From Proteobacteria bacterium UBA6921 (GTDB lineage Bacteria > Pseudomonadota > Gammaproteobacteria > SG8-11): a DNA stretch of 6,518 bases. The DNA lies in contig DKAR01000160.1 in NCBI GenBank assembly GCA_002450895.1, positions 28,907-35,424 on the forward strand, in the 5' to 3' direction. Made by a program: the position numbers and the translations under genes. The notes beneath the pieces are model-generated. The model had not been told where the DNA came from. It ran no database searches and saw only the letters and a list, made by a program, of their open reading frames with translations. Shown in pieces: positions 1 through 6,129 of the stretch; position 1 is the stretch's first letter; every line of letters begins with the position of its first letter.

Positions 1-260
1 AGAACAAGATCCATCCTGGCGATGCCATGGACAAGGATCTGTACGATCTGCCGCCTGAGGAAGAGAAGGACATCCCGAAGGTGTGCCATGCGCTGGACAT
101 GGCGCTGGACCACCTCGACAAAGATCGCGCTTTCCTGACAGCTGGCGGCGTGTTCACCAACGACGTGATCGATTCGTACATCGCCCTCAAGATGCAGGAA
201 GTCACCCGCTTCCGCATGACTGCGCATCCGGTCGAGTTCGACATGTACTACAGCGTGTAA
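1..260 (+). CDS. glnA: Glutamine synthetase type I, C-terminal end (partial)
   Basis: This is the last 85 codons of glutamine synthetase, the cytoplasmic enzyme that makes glutamine from glutamate, ammonia and ATP; the gene starts before the window. The frame is open from base 3 and ends at TAA 258-260. The visible part carries the GSI adenylylation motif DKDLYDLPPEE. Its Tyr codon at 42-44 corresponds to Tyr397 of the E. coli enzyme, where GlnE attaches AMP. The C-terminus HPVEFDMYYSV is nearly identical to the enterobacterial ending. The adenylylatable tyrosine indicates a GSI-beta enzyme switched off by adenylylation. It sits upstream of ntrB-ntrC, the classic glnA-glnL-glnG arrangement, separated here by one extra gene. 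An intrinsic terminator follows 22 bases after the stop. The glnA promoter is not in the window. The identification is secure. Confidence 0.98.
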   Translation, partial: NKIHPGDAMDKDLYDLPPEEEKDIPKVCHALDMALDHLDKDRAFLTAGGVFTNDVIDSYIALKMQEVTRFRMTAHPVEFDMYYSV

Positions 261-282
261 AGCGTTTTGGCTTTCAGCCGAC

Positions 283-313
283 ACAAGCCCCCGCAAGGGG
301 GCTTGTTGTTTTT
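283..313 (+). terminator. Intrinsic terminator after glnA
   Basis: A perfect 10-bp stem pairs 283-292 (ACAAGCCCCC) with 297-306 (GGGGGCTTGT). The loop is GCAA, a stable GNRA tetraloop, and a T-rich tract at 306-313 follows immediately. It lies 22 bases after the glnA stop and fits a Rho-independent terminator in every respect. It should end most glnA transcripts, leaving the downstream genes to readthrough or to their own promoters. Confidence 0.95.
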
Positions 314-406
314 GGGGCCAGGTTTTTTGTCGATCGGTCCCTCGGAAAACGCCGACCCACAGGCGTAAGATTGAGGCATGGGTCGAACCTGAACCGCCGT
401 ACTGCC

Positions 407-412
407 GAGGAA
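407..412 (+). promoter_or_regulatory. Ribosome binding site for the DUF4124 gene
   Basis: GAGGAA lies just upstream of the ATG at 416, with 5 bases between GAGG and the start. It decides the start inside a longer open frame that begins within glnA in another phase. Confidence 0.7.
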
Positions 413-415
413 CAC

Positions 416-955
416 ATGCAAAAATTAACCGGTATCCTGCTCGTGTTGGCGACGTGCTCGGTCCATGCCGAGCTCTACAAGAGCGTCGATGAACATGGCA
501 ACGTCACGTACACCGACAAGGGCGGCAAGTCATCCGCGCCAGTCCAACCCCCTGGTTTGACCTCCTACTCCCCGCCCGCGCGCCATACGCAAGCAACGCC
601 CCCTCAAACGGGTACCGCTACGCCCGAAACGAAGGCGGCTACCAATTACACGCGCCTCGTAATCGCGCAACCTGCCTCGGGTTCGGCGCTCAACGACGCC
701 AGCGGCACCATCGCCGGTCGGTTGGAATTGGTCCCTGCACTCAACGCCGCAGCGGGACACAAGCTCGAAATTGCCGTCGACGGCAAGGCCGCCTCCCAAT
801 CGCAAGGTCTGGAATTTAAATTGGAAAATGTTGATCGCGGGGAACACCAGCTGACCGCTCGTGTCGTGGATAGCAGCGGCAAGGTTCTCAAGGAGTCCGC
901 CCCGGTCAAAATTCAGCTGCATCGCCCCTCGGTTGCCCGAAAGCAGGGTCGCTGA
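416..955 (+). CDS. DUF4124 domain-containing exported protein
   Basis: A 179-aa protein. Residues 1-18 form a Sec signal peptide: basic MQK, a hydrophobic core, and a cleavage site after SVHA. Residues 19-38 (LYKSVDEHGNVTYTDK) match the DUF4124 signature, a short domain at the N-terminus of many secreted proteobacterial proteins of unknown function. A Pro/Thr/Ala-rich linker (about 39-78) leads to a beta-rich C-terminal region (about 80-170) resembling the Ig-like tail of penicillin-binding protein 1C. The likely location is the periplasm. The ATG at 416 is chosen because GAGGAA at 407-412 is a good ribosome binding site and the signal peptide begins there; the open frame runs further upstream but without signal-peptide sense. 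DUF4124 genes are often found next to glnA or ntrB in gammaproteobacteria, for reasons unknown. Cys14 lies in LATC, which lacks the Gly/Ala/Ser expected before a lipobox cysteine, so a lipoprotein is unlikely. Confidence 0.9.
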   Translation: MQKLTGILLVLATCSVHAELYKSVDEHGNVTYTDKGGKSSAPVQPPGLTSYSPPARHTQATPPQTGTATPETKAATNYTRLVIAQPASGSALNDASGTIAGRLELVPALNAAAGHKLEIAVDGKAASQSQGLEFKLENVDRGEHQLTARVVDSSGKVLKESAPVKIQLHRPSVARKQGR

Positions 956-964
956 CGTTTCAGT

Positions 965-981
965 CGCACCGCAATGGTGCA
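965..981 (+). promoter_or_regulatory. Probable NtrC binding site upstream of ntrB
   Basis: CGCACC-N5-GGTGCA matches the enterobacterial NtrC consensus TGCACY-N5-GGTGCA at 11 of 12 defined positions. The only difference is the first base (C for T). The inner arms, GCACC (966-970) and GGTGC (976-980), form a perfect dyad. It starts 9 bases after the DUF4124 stop and lies about 160 bases before ntrB. In enteric bacteria NtrC represses glnL-glnG from such a site, so autoregulation is the simplest reading. The site match is seen directly; binding is inferred. Confidence 0.75.
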
Positions 982-990
982 ACGTGCGAT

Positions 991-1013
991 ACTGTCTGCG
1001 CCATGCGGACAGT
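991..1013. other. Imperfect hairpin or dyad between DUF4124 gene and ntrB
   Basis: ACTGTCTGC (991-999) pairs with GCGGACAGT (1005-1013) over 9 bp with one G-T wobble, around a 5-base loop. The outer 6 bp (ACTGTC/GACAGT) are perfect. No T tract follows, so it is not a classic intrinsic terminator. It lies 9 bases beyond the NtrC-type dyad. It could be an operator for another regulator, an RNA stem that protects an mRNA end, or chance. Confidence 0.45.
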
Positions 1014-1138
1014 CGGAATGCCTGATTTCTGCGCTCGAGGAAATTCAGCCAGCCGTCTAAATTATTGTCCCGGAAAGAGTTTGTGGAATTTTTCTGAAGT
1101 TCATCGCGGCTTGGATTGCTTCTTGCTGAAGCCACTTC

Positions 1139-2212
1139 ATGCCGCTTAACGATATTCCGGTCATGGATATTCACCGACACGTCGTCGAAAACCTCAACAC
1201 CGTGGTGTTGTGGTTCGACGCGCAACTTTGTTTGCGGTATCTCAATCCCGCCGGCGAGATGCTTTTTTCGGTCAGCGCCCGCCGTCTCGAAGGTGTCCCC
1301 GCGTCCAGTCTTTTTCTTGGCAACGACGGGCTGATCGAGCGCTTTCGCAACGCGCTCACGACGGGTCACAGCATCACCGAGCGTGAAGTGCAGATGGTAC
1401 TCCCCGGCCCACGGCATACGGCGCTGGATGTCTCAATGACCCCCGTCAGCGAGCGCACAGCGGGAATGGGCCTGCTCGTTGAACTCACGCCACTCGACCG
1501 GCAGCTGCGAATATCGCGCGAGGAAAATCTTCTCGCACAACAAAATGTCTCACGCGCGCTGACTCGCAATCTTGCCCACGAGATCAAGAATCCGCTGGGC
1601 GGACTACGCGGTGCGGCCCAGTTGCTGGAACGGGAACTCGACGATCCCGCACTGAAGGAATACACCAGCGTCATCATCGGCGAGGCGGATCGATTGCAGA
1701 ATCTGGTCGACCGCATGCTGGGACCCAACAGCATTCCGAAAAAACGCGAAATTAATATTCACCAGGTGGTTGAACGAGTCCGACAGTTGGTCGCTACGGA
1801 AGTGCCTTCGCGCGTGCGACTGATTCGTGACTACGACCCGAGCATTCCACCCCTCATCGCGGATCCGGATCAGCTCATTCAGGCCGTACTGAATATTGTG
1901 CGCAATGCGATGCAAGCGGTAGGCAAGGAAGGTGACATCACCTTGCGTACGCGCACCCTGCGGCAGTTCACCATCGGACCGACGCGGCACAAGCTCGTCA
2001 TCAAGGTCGACATCGTTGATAACGGACCCGGAATTCCACCGGACATCATGGAACAGATTTTTTATCCCATGGTCTCGGGCCGCCAGGGCGGAACCGGACT
2101 CGGACTCTCTATTGCGCAAACGATTATTAGCCAACACGGCGGATTAATTGAGTGCACCAGCGAGCCAGGCAATACCTGCTTCTCGCTGCTACTTCCGCCG
2201 CCGCAACTGTAG
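1139..2212 (+). CDS. glnL: Nitrogen regulation sensor histidine kinase NtrB
   Basis: A 357-aa cytoplasmic histidine kinase/phosphatase, also called ntrB, that controls NtrC and normally takes its nitrogen signal from the PII protein. Residues about 12-120 form a PAS-type sensor domain with no membrane segments. The H-box NLAHEIKNPLGG holds the phosphorylated His at residue 147. The dimerisation helices run to about 195. The ATPase domain shows an N box (LNIVRNAMQA, 251-260), G1 (DNGPGIP, 294-300) and G2 (GTGLGLSIA, 318-326), so all catalytic elements are present. The length is close to the roughly 350 aa of E. coli GlnL. The ATG at 1139 fits the family N-terminus, but its ribosome binding site is weak (CTGAAG nearby); a second in-frame ATG at 1163 would remove 8 residues and is not excluded. 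ntrC begins 9 bases after the stop. An NtrC-type dyad upstream suggests feedback control. Confidence 0.96.
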   Translation: MPLNDIPVMDIHRHVVENLNTVVLWFDAQLCLRYLNPAGEMLFSVSARRLEGVPASSLFLGNDGLIERFRNALTTGHSITEREVQMVLPGPRHTALDVSMTPVSERTAGMGLLVELTPLDRQLRISREENLLAQQNVSRALTRNLAHEIKNPLGGLRGAAQLLERELDDPALKEYTSVIIGEADRLQNLVDRMLGPNSIPKKREINIHQVVERVRQLVATEVPSRVRLIRDYDPSIPPLIADPDQLIQAVLNIVRNAMQAVGKEGDITLRTRTLRQFTIGPTRHKLVIKVDIVDNGPGIPPDIMEQIFYPMVSGRQGGTGLGLSIAQTIISQHGGLIECTSEPGNTCFSLLLPPPQL

Positions 2213-2215
2213 GAA
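2211..2215 (+). promoter_or_regulatory. Ribosome binding site for ntrC
   Basis: AGGAA overlaps the TAG stop of ntrB (2210-2212) and lies 6 bases before the ntrC ATG. This ties ntrC translation to the same mRNA and probably couples it to termination on ntrB. Confidence 0.75.
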
Positions 2216-2221
2216 ATTACC

Positions 2222-3664
2222 ATGACGGGAAAAGAACATATTTGGGTCATTGACGACGATCGCTCCATTCGCTGGGTGCTCGAAAAAGCCTTCAAGCAAG
2301 CGGACATGGAAGTTACGGCGTTTCAAAGCGCCGCGAATGTGGTCGCCCTGCTGGCGCGCGAACAACCGGATGCCATCATCACCGACGTGCGCATGCCCGG
2401 CATGGATGGATTGTCCTTGTTAAAGGAAATCGGCGCGCTGTATCCAGAGCTTCCCGTCATCATCATGACCGCACATTCGGACCTAGACAGCGCGGTATCC
2501 GCGTACCAGGGTGGCGCGTTCGAATATCTGCCCAAACCGTTCGATGTCGACGAGGCTGTCGAGTTGGTGAAGCGCGCGGTGCAACACCGTCGCGGCCGTC
2601 AGTTGGGCGAGTCAAAAAAGGGCAATGCCGATACGCCGGAAATCATCGGTGAAGCGCCATCGATGCAGGAAGTTTTTCGTGCCATCGGGCGTCTGTCGCG
2701 CTCGAAAATTACAGTATTGATCAACGGCGAATCCGGTACCGGAAAGGAACTGGTCGCGCGCGCACTTCATCGTCATAGCCCGCGCTCCGAGCATCCGTTC
2801 ATCGCGTTAAACACCGCCGCGATTCCGCGCGATCTGCTGGAATCCGAACTTTTCGGCCATGAGCGCGGTGCGTTTACTGGCGCCCAGAACATGCGGCGAG
2901 GCCGATTCGAACAGGCCGACGGCGGCACGCTGTTTCTTGACGAAATTGGCGATATGCCGGCAGAGCTGCAAACTCGCCTGCTGCGCGTGCTCGCAGACGG
3001 TGAATTTTATCGGGTTGGTGGACACACGCCCATCAAGGTGGATGTTCGGATTATTGCCGCGACACACCAGAATCTTGAACAGCGCGTGCGCGAAGGTCGC
3101 TTCCGTGAAGATTTGTTCCATCGCCTCAATGTCATTCGCATTCACGTTCCCCCACTTCGGGAGCGTCGCGAGGACATCCCGCTGCTGCTCCGTCACTTCC
3201 TGGAAAGTGCAGCAAAGGAATTGAACGTCGACGCGAAAGTCATTGCCGATGATGTTGCAAAGTATCTTTCCCGACTCGAATGGCCCGGCAATGTACGGCA
3301 GCTTGAAAATACGTGTCGATGGTTGACCGTCATGTCGCCCGGCAAAACCATCCACATGGAAGATTTGCCACAGGAGCTGTTAGCTGAAACACAGTCCGCA
3401 TCTTCAAGCGAGGATTGGGAGTCGGCAATGCGGCGCTGGGCGGATCTGCGCTTGTCAGCAGGCGAAAAAGGGTTACTAAATGACCTTGTTCCGCGTTTTG
3501 AGCGCCTGATGATTGAAATTGCCCTCAAACACACGGGCGGCCGGCGCCAGGATGCAGCCATTCTTTTGGGCTGGGGGCGAAACACGCTGACTCGGAAAAT
3601 TAAAGAGCTGGGAATGGGCGATGCCGGAGATGAGGAAGAGGAGCCGACATCGGCAACCGGATAA
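2222..3664 (+). CDS. glnG: Nitrogen regulation response regulator NtrC (sigma-54 activator)
   Basis: A 480-aa response regulator that, once phosphorylated by NtrB, forms oligomers and uses ATP to open sigma-54 RNA polymerase complexes at nitrogen-regulated promoters. The receiver domain (about 5-120) shows the acidic pair Asp11/Asp12, phospho-acceptor Asp55 (ITDVRMPG), switch Thr83 and Lys105. The AAA+ domain has Walker A GESGTGKE (169-176), the sigma-54 contact loop GAFTGA (216-221), Walker B GGTLFLDEIGD (234-244) and the sensor II region WPGNVRQLEN (354-363). A Fis-type helix-turn-helix lies at about 425-465, with the RRQDAAILLGWGRNTLTRK segment. All key residues are intact. The length is slightly above the 469 aa of E. 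coli NtrC, through a short acidic tail (GDAGDEEEEPTSATG) after the HTH. It is co-transcribed with ntrB and converges on the ABC ATPase gene. Confidence 0.98.
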   Translation: MTGKEHIWVIDDDRSIRWVLEKAFKQADMEVTAFQSAANVVALLAREQPDAIITDVRMPGMDGLSLLKEIGALYPELPVIIMTAHSDLDSAVSAYQGGAFEYLPKPFDVDEAVELVKRAVQHRRGRQLGESKKGNADTPEIIGEAPSMQEVFRAIGRLSRSKITVLINGESGTGKELVARALHRHSPRSEHPFIALNTAAIPRDLLESELFGHERGAFTGAQNMRRGRFEQADGGTLFLDEIGDMPAELQTRLLRVLADGEFYRVGGHTPIKVDVRIIAATHQNLEQRVREGRFREDLFHRLNVIRIHVPPLRERREDIPLLLRHFLESAAKELNVDAKVIADDVAKYLSRLEWPGNVRQLENTCRWLTVMSPGKTIHMEDLPQELLAETQSASSSEDWESAMRRWADLRLSAGEKGLLNDLVPRFERLMIEIALKHTGGRRQDAAILLGWGRNTLTRKIKELGMGDAGDEEEEPTSATG

Positions 3665-3678
3665 CCTCCCGGATAAAT

Positions 3679-4422
3679 CTACGCCGACGGACTCGGTCCA
3701 TCGATGGATTCAAGGCATCGCATGAACGCCTGCTCCAGTGACCCGGTAGAAAATTTTTCACAGCATTGGGCCGGGCTACCGGTGAACTGCAGCTTTCCGC
3801 GATGAAGAATGACGATGCGGTCGCACAGCTGTTCGACATCTGCCAGCATGTGCGTGCTGAAAAACAAAGTCCGCGCCTGATTTTTGAGTTCCATCAAGTA
3901 CGACTTCAGCAGTCCTCGCGCTTTCGGATCCAGCCCACTCATGGGCTCGTCCAGTACGAGCAGCATTTTGTCACTTAACAGGCACGCAGCGAGCCCGAGT
4001 TTCTGCGCCATCCCTTTGGAAAACTGCCGTACCGGTTTCACCAGGGCCGTGCGATCAAGGTCCAACGTTTCAAATATCCGTTCAACACGCGCCTCGTTGT
4101 AATCCACGGAGTGCAGACTGCTCATATAGCGCAGGAATTCACGACCATTCAGATAGTGTGGGGGGAGAAACCGCTCAGGTAGATAGGCGAGATTTCTTCT
4201 CGCATCCGGATTCGTGTGCGCAACGCCGAAAATTTCTATCTGGCCGGAATCAATGCTTCCGAAGTCCAAAAGGCTTTTGATGAGCGTGGTCTTGCCCGCG
4301 CCGTTGACGCCCACCAGCCCGACAAATTCACCCGCCCGAACGTCCAGGTTCAAGTCATTGAGGATGACACCCTGGGCGTATTGTTTGACGACGTTGTGGA
4401 ATCGGATCGCGAGGTCTTGCAT
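3679..4422 (-). CDS. ABC transporter ATP-binding protein (ABC-2 family type)
   Basis: A 247-aa nucleotide-binding subunit of an ABC transporter, bound to the inner face of the cytoplasmic membrane through a permease partner. It shows Walker A GVNGAGKT (38-45), a Q-loop region YLPE (80-83) with Glu in place of Gln, signature FSKGMAQ (134-140), Walker B LLVLDEP (154-160), D-loop GLDP (163-166) and switch His191 in STHM. The FSKGM signature and LPE Q-loop are usual in the NosF/CcmA-like exporters that pair with ABC-2 permeases. The substrate cannot be told. The ATG at 4422 has no clear ribosome binding site. The gene lies 232 bases past the pilin stop, beyond a strong hairpin, so it may have its own promoter. 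The partner may be the ABC-2 permease at 6126-6518 or one outside the window. The stop is 14 bases from the convergent ntrC stop. Confidence 0.95.
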   Translation of the reverse strand: MQDLAIRFHNVVKQYAQGVILNDLNLDVRAGEFVGLVGVNGAGKTTLIKSLLDFGSIDSGQIEIFGVAHTNPDARRNLAYLPERFLPPHYLNGREFLRYMSSLHSVDYNEARVERIFETLDLDRTALVKPVRQFSKGMAQKLGLAACLLSDKMLLVLDEPMSGLDPKARGLLKSYLMELKNQARTLFFSTHMLADVEQLCDRIVILHRGKLQFTGSPAQCCEKFSTGSLEQAFMRCLESIDGPSPSA

Positions 4423-4494
4423 CGTCGCAGAAAGAAGTGAGTCCGTTTAAGCGTATTTAACTGTCGCCAGCTTTTCAAATCCCGGCGTAGATTT

Positions 4495-4513
4495 CGCCGC
4501 ACATTTCGCGGCG
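4495..4513. other. GC-rich stem-loop in the ATPase leader region
   Basis: CGCCGC (4495-4500) pairs perfectly with GCGGCG (4508-4513) around a 7-base loop. T-G, T-A and T-G pairs can extend it outward to 4492/4516. No T tract follows on either strand, so it does not look like an intrinsic terminator. It lies about 75 bases upstream of the ATPase start. It could be leader RNA structure, an operator or chance. Confidence 0.35.
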
Positions 4514-4603
4514 GAGCGTAAGATTGAGAATTCATGACCTCGGTTTGAAAAATCCAAGATTCGATTTTCACAAGAACCTTTATGTTGGCACCCCTAAACG
4601 AGA

Positions 4604-4633
4604 CCGGGCTGCACGCCAGAACGTGCAGCCCGG
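4604..4633 (-). terminator. Hairpin terminator after the pilin gene
   Basis: A perfect 12-bp stem pairs CCGGGCTGCACG (4604-4615) with CGTGCAGCCCGG (4622-4633) around a 6-base loop. It lies 21 bases beyond the pilin stop on the minus strand. The following minus-strand bases are TCTCGTTTA, only a weak U tract, so it may terminate partially or mainly protect the 3' end of the pilin mRNA. The plus-strand side is A-rich with no T run, which supports action on the minus strand. Confidence 0.75.
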
Positions 4634-4654
4634 AGGAAAATGGTACCGCCAGTA

Positions 4655-5281
4655 TCAGATCTGGCTACAAACCGTCACGGTCCCACCAGGATTGGTCACA
4701 TCAAAGGCCGTTCCAGTATTCGTTGTTGCCACTGTGCCTGCGGCACCCGCACGGAAGCTTCCCGTTGTCGCCACGCCGTCGTCGATCTGGGCGTCCATTG
4801 ACTGGGCCATCGCCATCGGCACGATGCTCTCGCATACGACGGAACCTGAAATGCCGAACGCAGCATTCTCTACACCGATGACTCCACCGACGCTGCTGGT
4901 AGGCGGCAGTGCGGCCGTCGCGGTGGCGATACCCGTCATTAATCCGGACATGCGAGTGTGCTGCCAGAAGTTGTTGCTTTCGGCACCCACTGCCGGTGCC
5001 GCTGTAGCGTTAAAATTTCCCGCGATTGCGCCATTGCCGCCACCCGCCACAGCACCATTGAAGCGCGTGTTGGCAGCAGAGTCGTCGCCCGGAATTGCAC
5101 GATAACGATCCTGGTAAGCGTAGTAGGCGGCCGTCACTGCCTTGCTCTCATTGATCATGTTCTTGATCTTGGCGTTATTGATCATCTCCTGGCCCTTGAG
5201 AATTCCGCCCAGCAGAAGTCCGATGATGACCAGCACAATGGCAATTTCGACCAGCGTAAAACCGGATTGACTAGACTTCAT
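4655..5281 (-). CDS. Type IV prepilin-like protein
   Basis: A 208-aa protein with a class III (prepilin) signal. A short leader, MKSSQSG, is followed by the hydrophobic N-terminal helix FTLVEIAIVLVIIGLLLGG. Prepilin peptidase should cut between Gly7 and Phe8, and Glu12 is the conserved Glu5 of the mature protein. After the helix comes YQDRYRAIPGDD (56-67), a motif I associate with one branch of prepilin-type proteins. A Gly/Ala/Asn-rich, low-complexity stretch lies at about 75-101, and an IDDGVATTGSFRAG segment at 166-179. Cys150 and Cys205 are the only cysteines and could form the C-terminal disulfide loop of pilins. The ATG at 5281 has a good AGGAG site 6 bases upstream; the frame extends further but the prepilin leader fixes the start. 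It follows the TPR-like gene by 65 bases. Whether it is a major pilin, a minor pilin or a type II secretion pseudopilin is unresolved. Confidence 0.93.
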   Translation of the reverse strand: MKSSQSGFTLVEIAIVLVIIGLLLGGILKGQEMINNAKIKNMINESKAVTAAYYAYQDRYRAIPGDDSAANTRFNGAVAGGGNGAIAGNFNATAAPAVGAESNNFWQHTRMSGLMTGIATATAALPPTSSVGGVIGVENAAFGISGSVVCESIVPMAMAQSMDAQIDDGVATTGSFRAGAAGTVATTNTGTAFDVTNPGGTVTVCSQI

Positions 5282-5287
5282 GATGCT

Positions 5288-5292
5288 CTCCT
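5288..5292 (-). promoter_or_regulatory. Ribosome binding site for the prepilin gene
   Basis: Minus-strand AGGAG with 6 bases to the ATG at 5281. It selects the start that gives the short prepilin leader, rather than the longer open frame beginning 69 bases upstream. Confidence 0.8.
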
Positions 5293-5346
5293 GTAACAAG
5301 ATCGTAGGGTCGCGCCGAGGACCGCCCGGACAAGTGGTGGTACGTC

Positions 5347-6129
5347 TCACTTTTTGTCGAGCGATCGGAGTCGCTCATTCAGAAAGTTCAACTCGTGCTC
5401 GTCCGTGATCACGCCACTCGCCAGCAATCCACCGATGAGTATCCGGGCGCTTTCGATTTCTCCCATGTCTTCTAGCAGGAAGATTCGCATCTGGCGCGCC
5501 CAGGACGGCACTGCGCTAGTGTTCGGGGTATCGGCAAGCTTTTGGGCAAACTTTAACGCCAACGGAAGGTCGTTCAGGCGATGCCGGGCCGTCAAAACCG
5601 CATGGGCAAGCCACGGCCAGCGATGGTCCGGATCCGCCGCGTACTGTCGATAAACGAAATCCAGCATGCGGCGCTGGCGCCCCGGATCGGTGACTTCGCC
5701 ATAAACCCGGGCGGCGGCCAGCAATGGGTACTGGCCACGCGGGTCCATGTCGAGCGCCGCCCCAAGCCAGCGTTCGACACGGGCATAGTCCAGGTGCCGA
5801 AACGGGATTGTGACACCGGACTGCCGGTCGAAGGTCTGCAGCCACAGCATGACCAGCTTGCTGAGGGTTACCGGCTCCCCAAAACTGGCTGCGCGAAGGA
5901 CGACTGCTGAAGGAACGTCGGGCAGGTTGGCTTGCTCCGCCTCCGCGTTTGGTTGTTGAAGTGACCAGGCAATCTGCGCCAGAAGCGCGAGCACTCCAAG
6001 CAGAACAACCGGACGTGGCACCCAACTGATCGCGCGTTCATTCCGGTGCAGATGCCGCCACCAGACGGAAATTCCCGCAGGCGTGAGCGCGGAACTCCAA
6101 ACACCACTATTGATGTTATTCGTGTTCAC
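5347..6129 (-). CDS. Single-pass membrane protein with TPR-like helical domain
   Basis: A 260-aa protein of unknown function. Residues 1-39 are polar and basic and probably cytoplasmic. Residues about 40-57 (RPVVLLGVLALLAQIAWSL) form one membrane segment or uncleaved anchor. The remainder, probably periplasmic, is mainly helical, and from about 112 to 255 has TPR-like helix pairs, for example DYARVERWLGAALDMDP and DLPLALKFAQKLAD. No catalytic motif was recognised, so a scaffold or partner role is more likely than an enzyme. The start is GTG at 6129, overlapping the TGA of the upstream permease gene (GTGA). GGAAG lies 5 bases upstream of it. The overlap and the shared strand place it in an operon with the permease, and the pilin gene follows. 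It may bridge the transporter and the pilin, but that is inference from context only. Confidence 0.85.
   Translation of the reverse strand: MNTNNINSGVWSSALTPAGISVWWRHLHRNERAISWVPRPVVLLGVLALLAQIAWSLQQPNAEAEQANLPDVPSAVVLRAASFGEPVTLSKLVMLWLQTFDRQSGVTIPFRHLDYARVERWLGAALDMDPRGQYPLLAAARVYGEVTDPGRQRRMLDFVYRQYAADPDHRWPWLAHAVLTARHRLNDLPLALKFAQKLADTPNTSAVPSWARQMRIFLLEDMGEIESARILIGGLLASGVITDEHELNFLNERLRSLDKK

Larger units (their letters stand above)
4423..4654. other. Intergenic region between pilin gene and ABC ATPase gene
   Basis: A 232-base gap, the longest in the window, with no credible coding sequence. It holds the pilin terminator hairpin (4604-4633) at one end and a GC-rich stem-loop (4495-4513). 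On the minus strand a TTGAAA at 4474-4479 would suit a -35 box for the ATPase gene, but the -10 at the right distance (TACGCT, 17-base spacer) is poor, so a promoter here is only a weak suggestion. Confidence 0.5.

Noticed and set aside
363..375. Exact 13-base repeat GCGTAAGATTGAG, also at 4516-4528
   Set aside because: One match of this length between two places in 6.5 kb is near chance expectation. TAAGAT resembles a -10 box, but no -35 box at proper spacing was found at either copy.
449..457. Cys14 of the DUF4124 protein as a lipoprotein attachment site
   Set aside because: The preceding residues LAT do not fit the lipobox, which needs Gly, Ala or Ser just before Cys; VHA gives a better signal peptidase I site.
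1058..1063. TAAATT as a -10 box for ntrB
   Set aside because: The sequence 17 bases upstream (TCGAGG) is a poor -35 box, so a promoter cannot be supported from sequence alone.
1095..1146. Imperfect direct repeat upstream of ntrB (CTGAAG...TTCAT motifs)
   Set aside because: The two copies differ in spacing and several bases and the second runs into the coding start; probably chance.
530..1417. Long minus-strand open frame (295 codons) opposite the DUF4124 gene and ntrB
   Set aside because: It overlaps two well-supported genes, spans their regulatory gap, has no recognisable domain, and is rich in Arg and Gly as expected of a GC-rich shadow frame.
2807..3355. Minus-strand open frame (182 codons) inside ntrC
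   Set aside because: It lies fully opposite the conserved AAA+ domain and has no domain signature of its own.
4585..4601. TTGGCACCCCTAAACGA as a sigma-54 promoter
   Set aside because: The TGGCAC half fits, but the -12 element has AACGA instead of TTGCA, and it points away from the nearby minus-strand genes.
4524..5105. Plus-strand open frame (193 codons) opposite the prepilin gene
   Set aside because: Its composition mirrors the low-complexity pilin coding sequence. The minus frame has a prepilin signal and a ribosome binding site; this one has neither.
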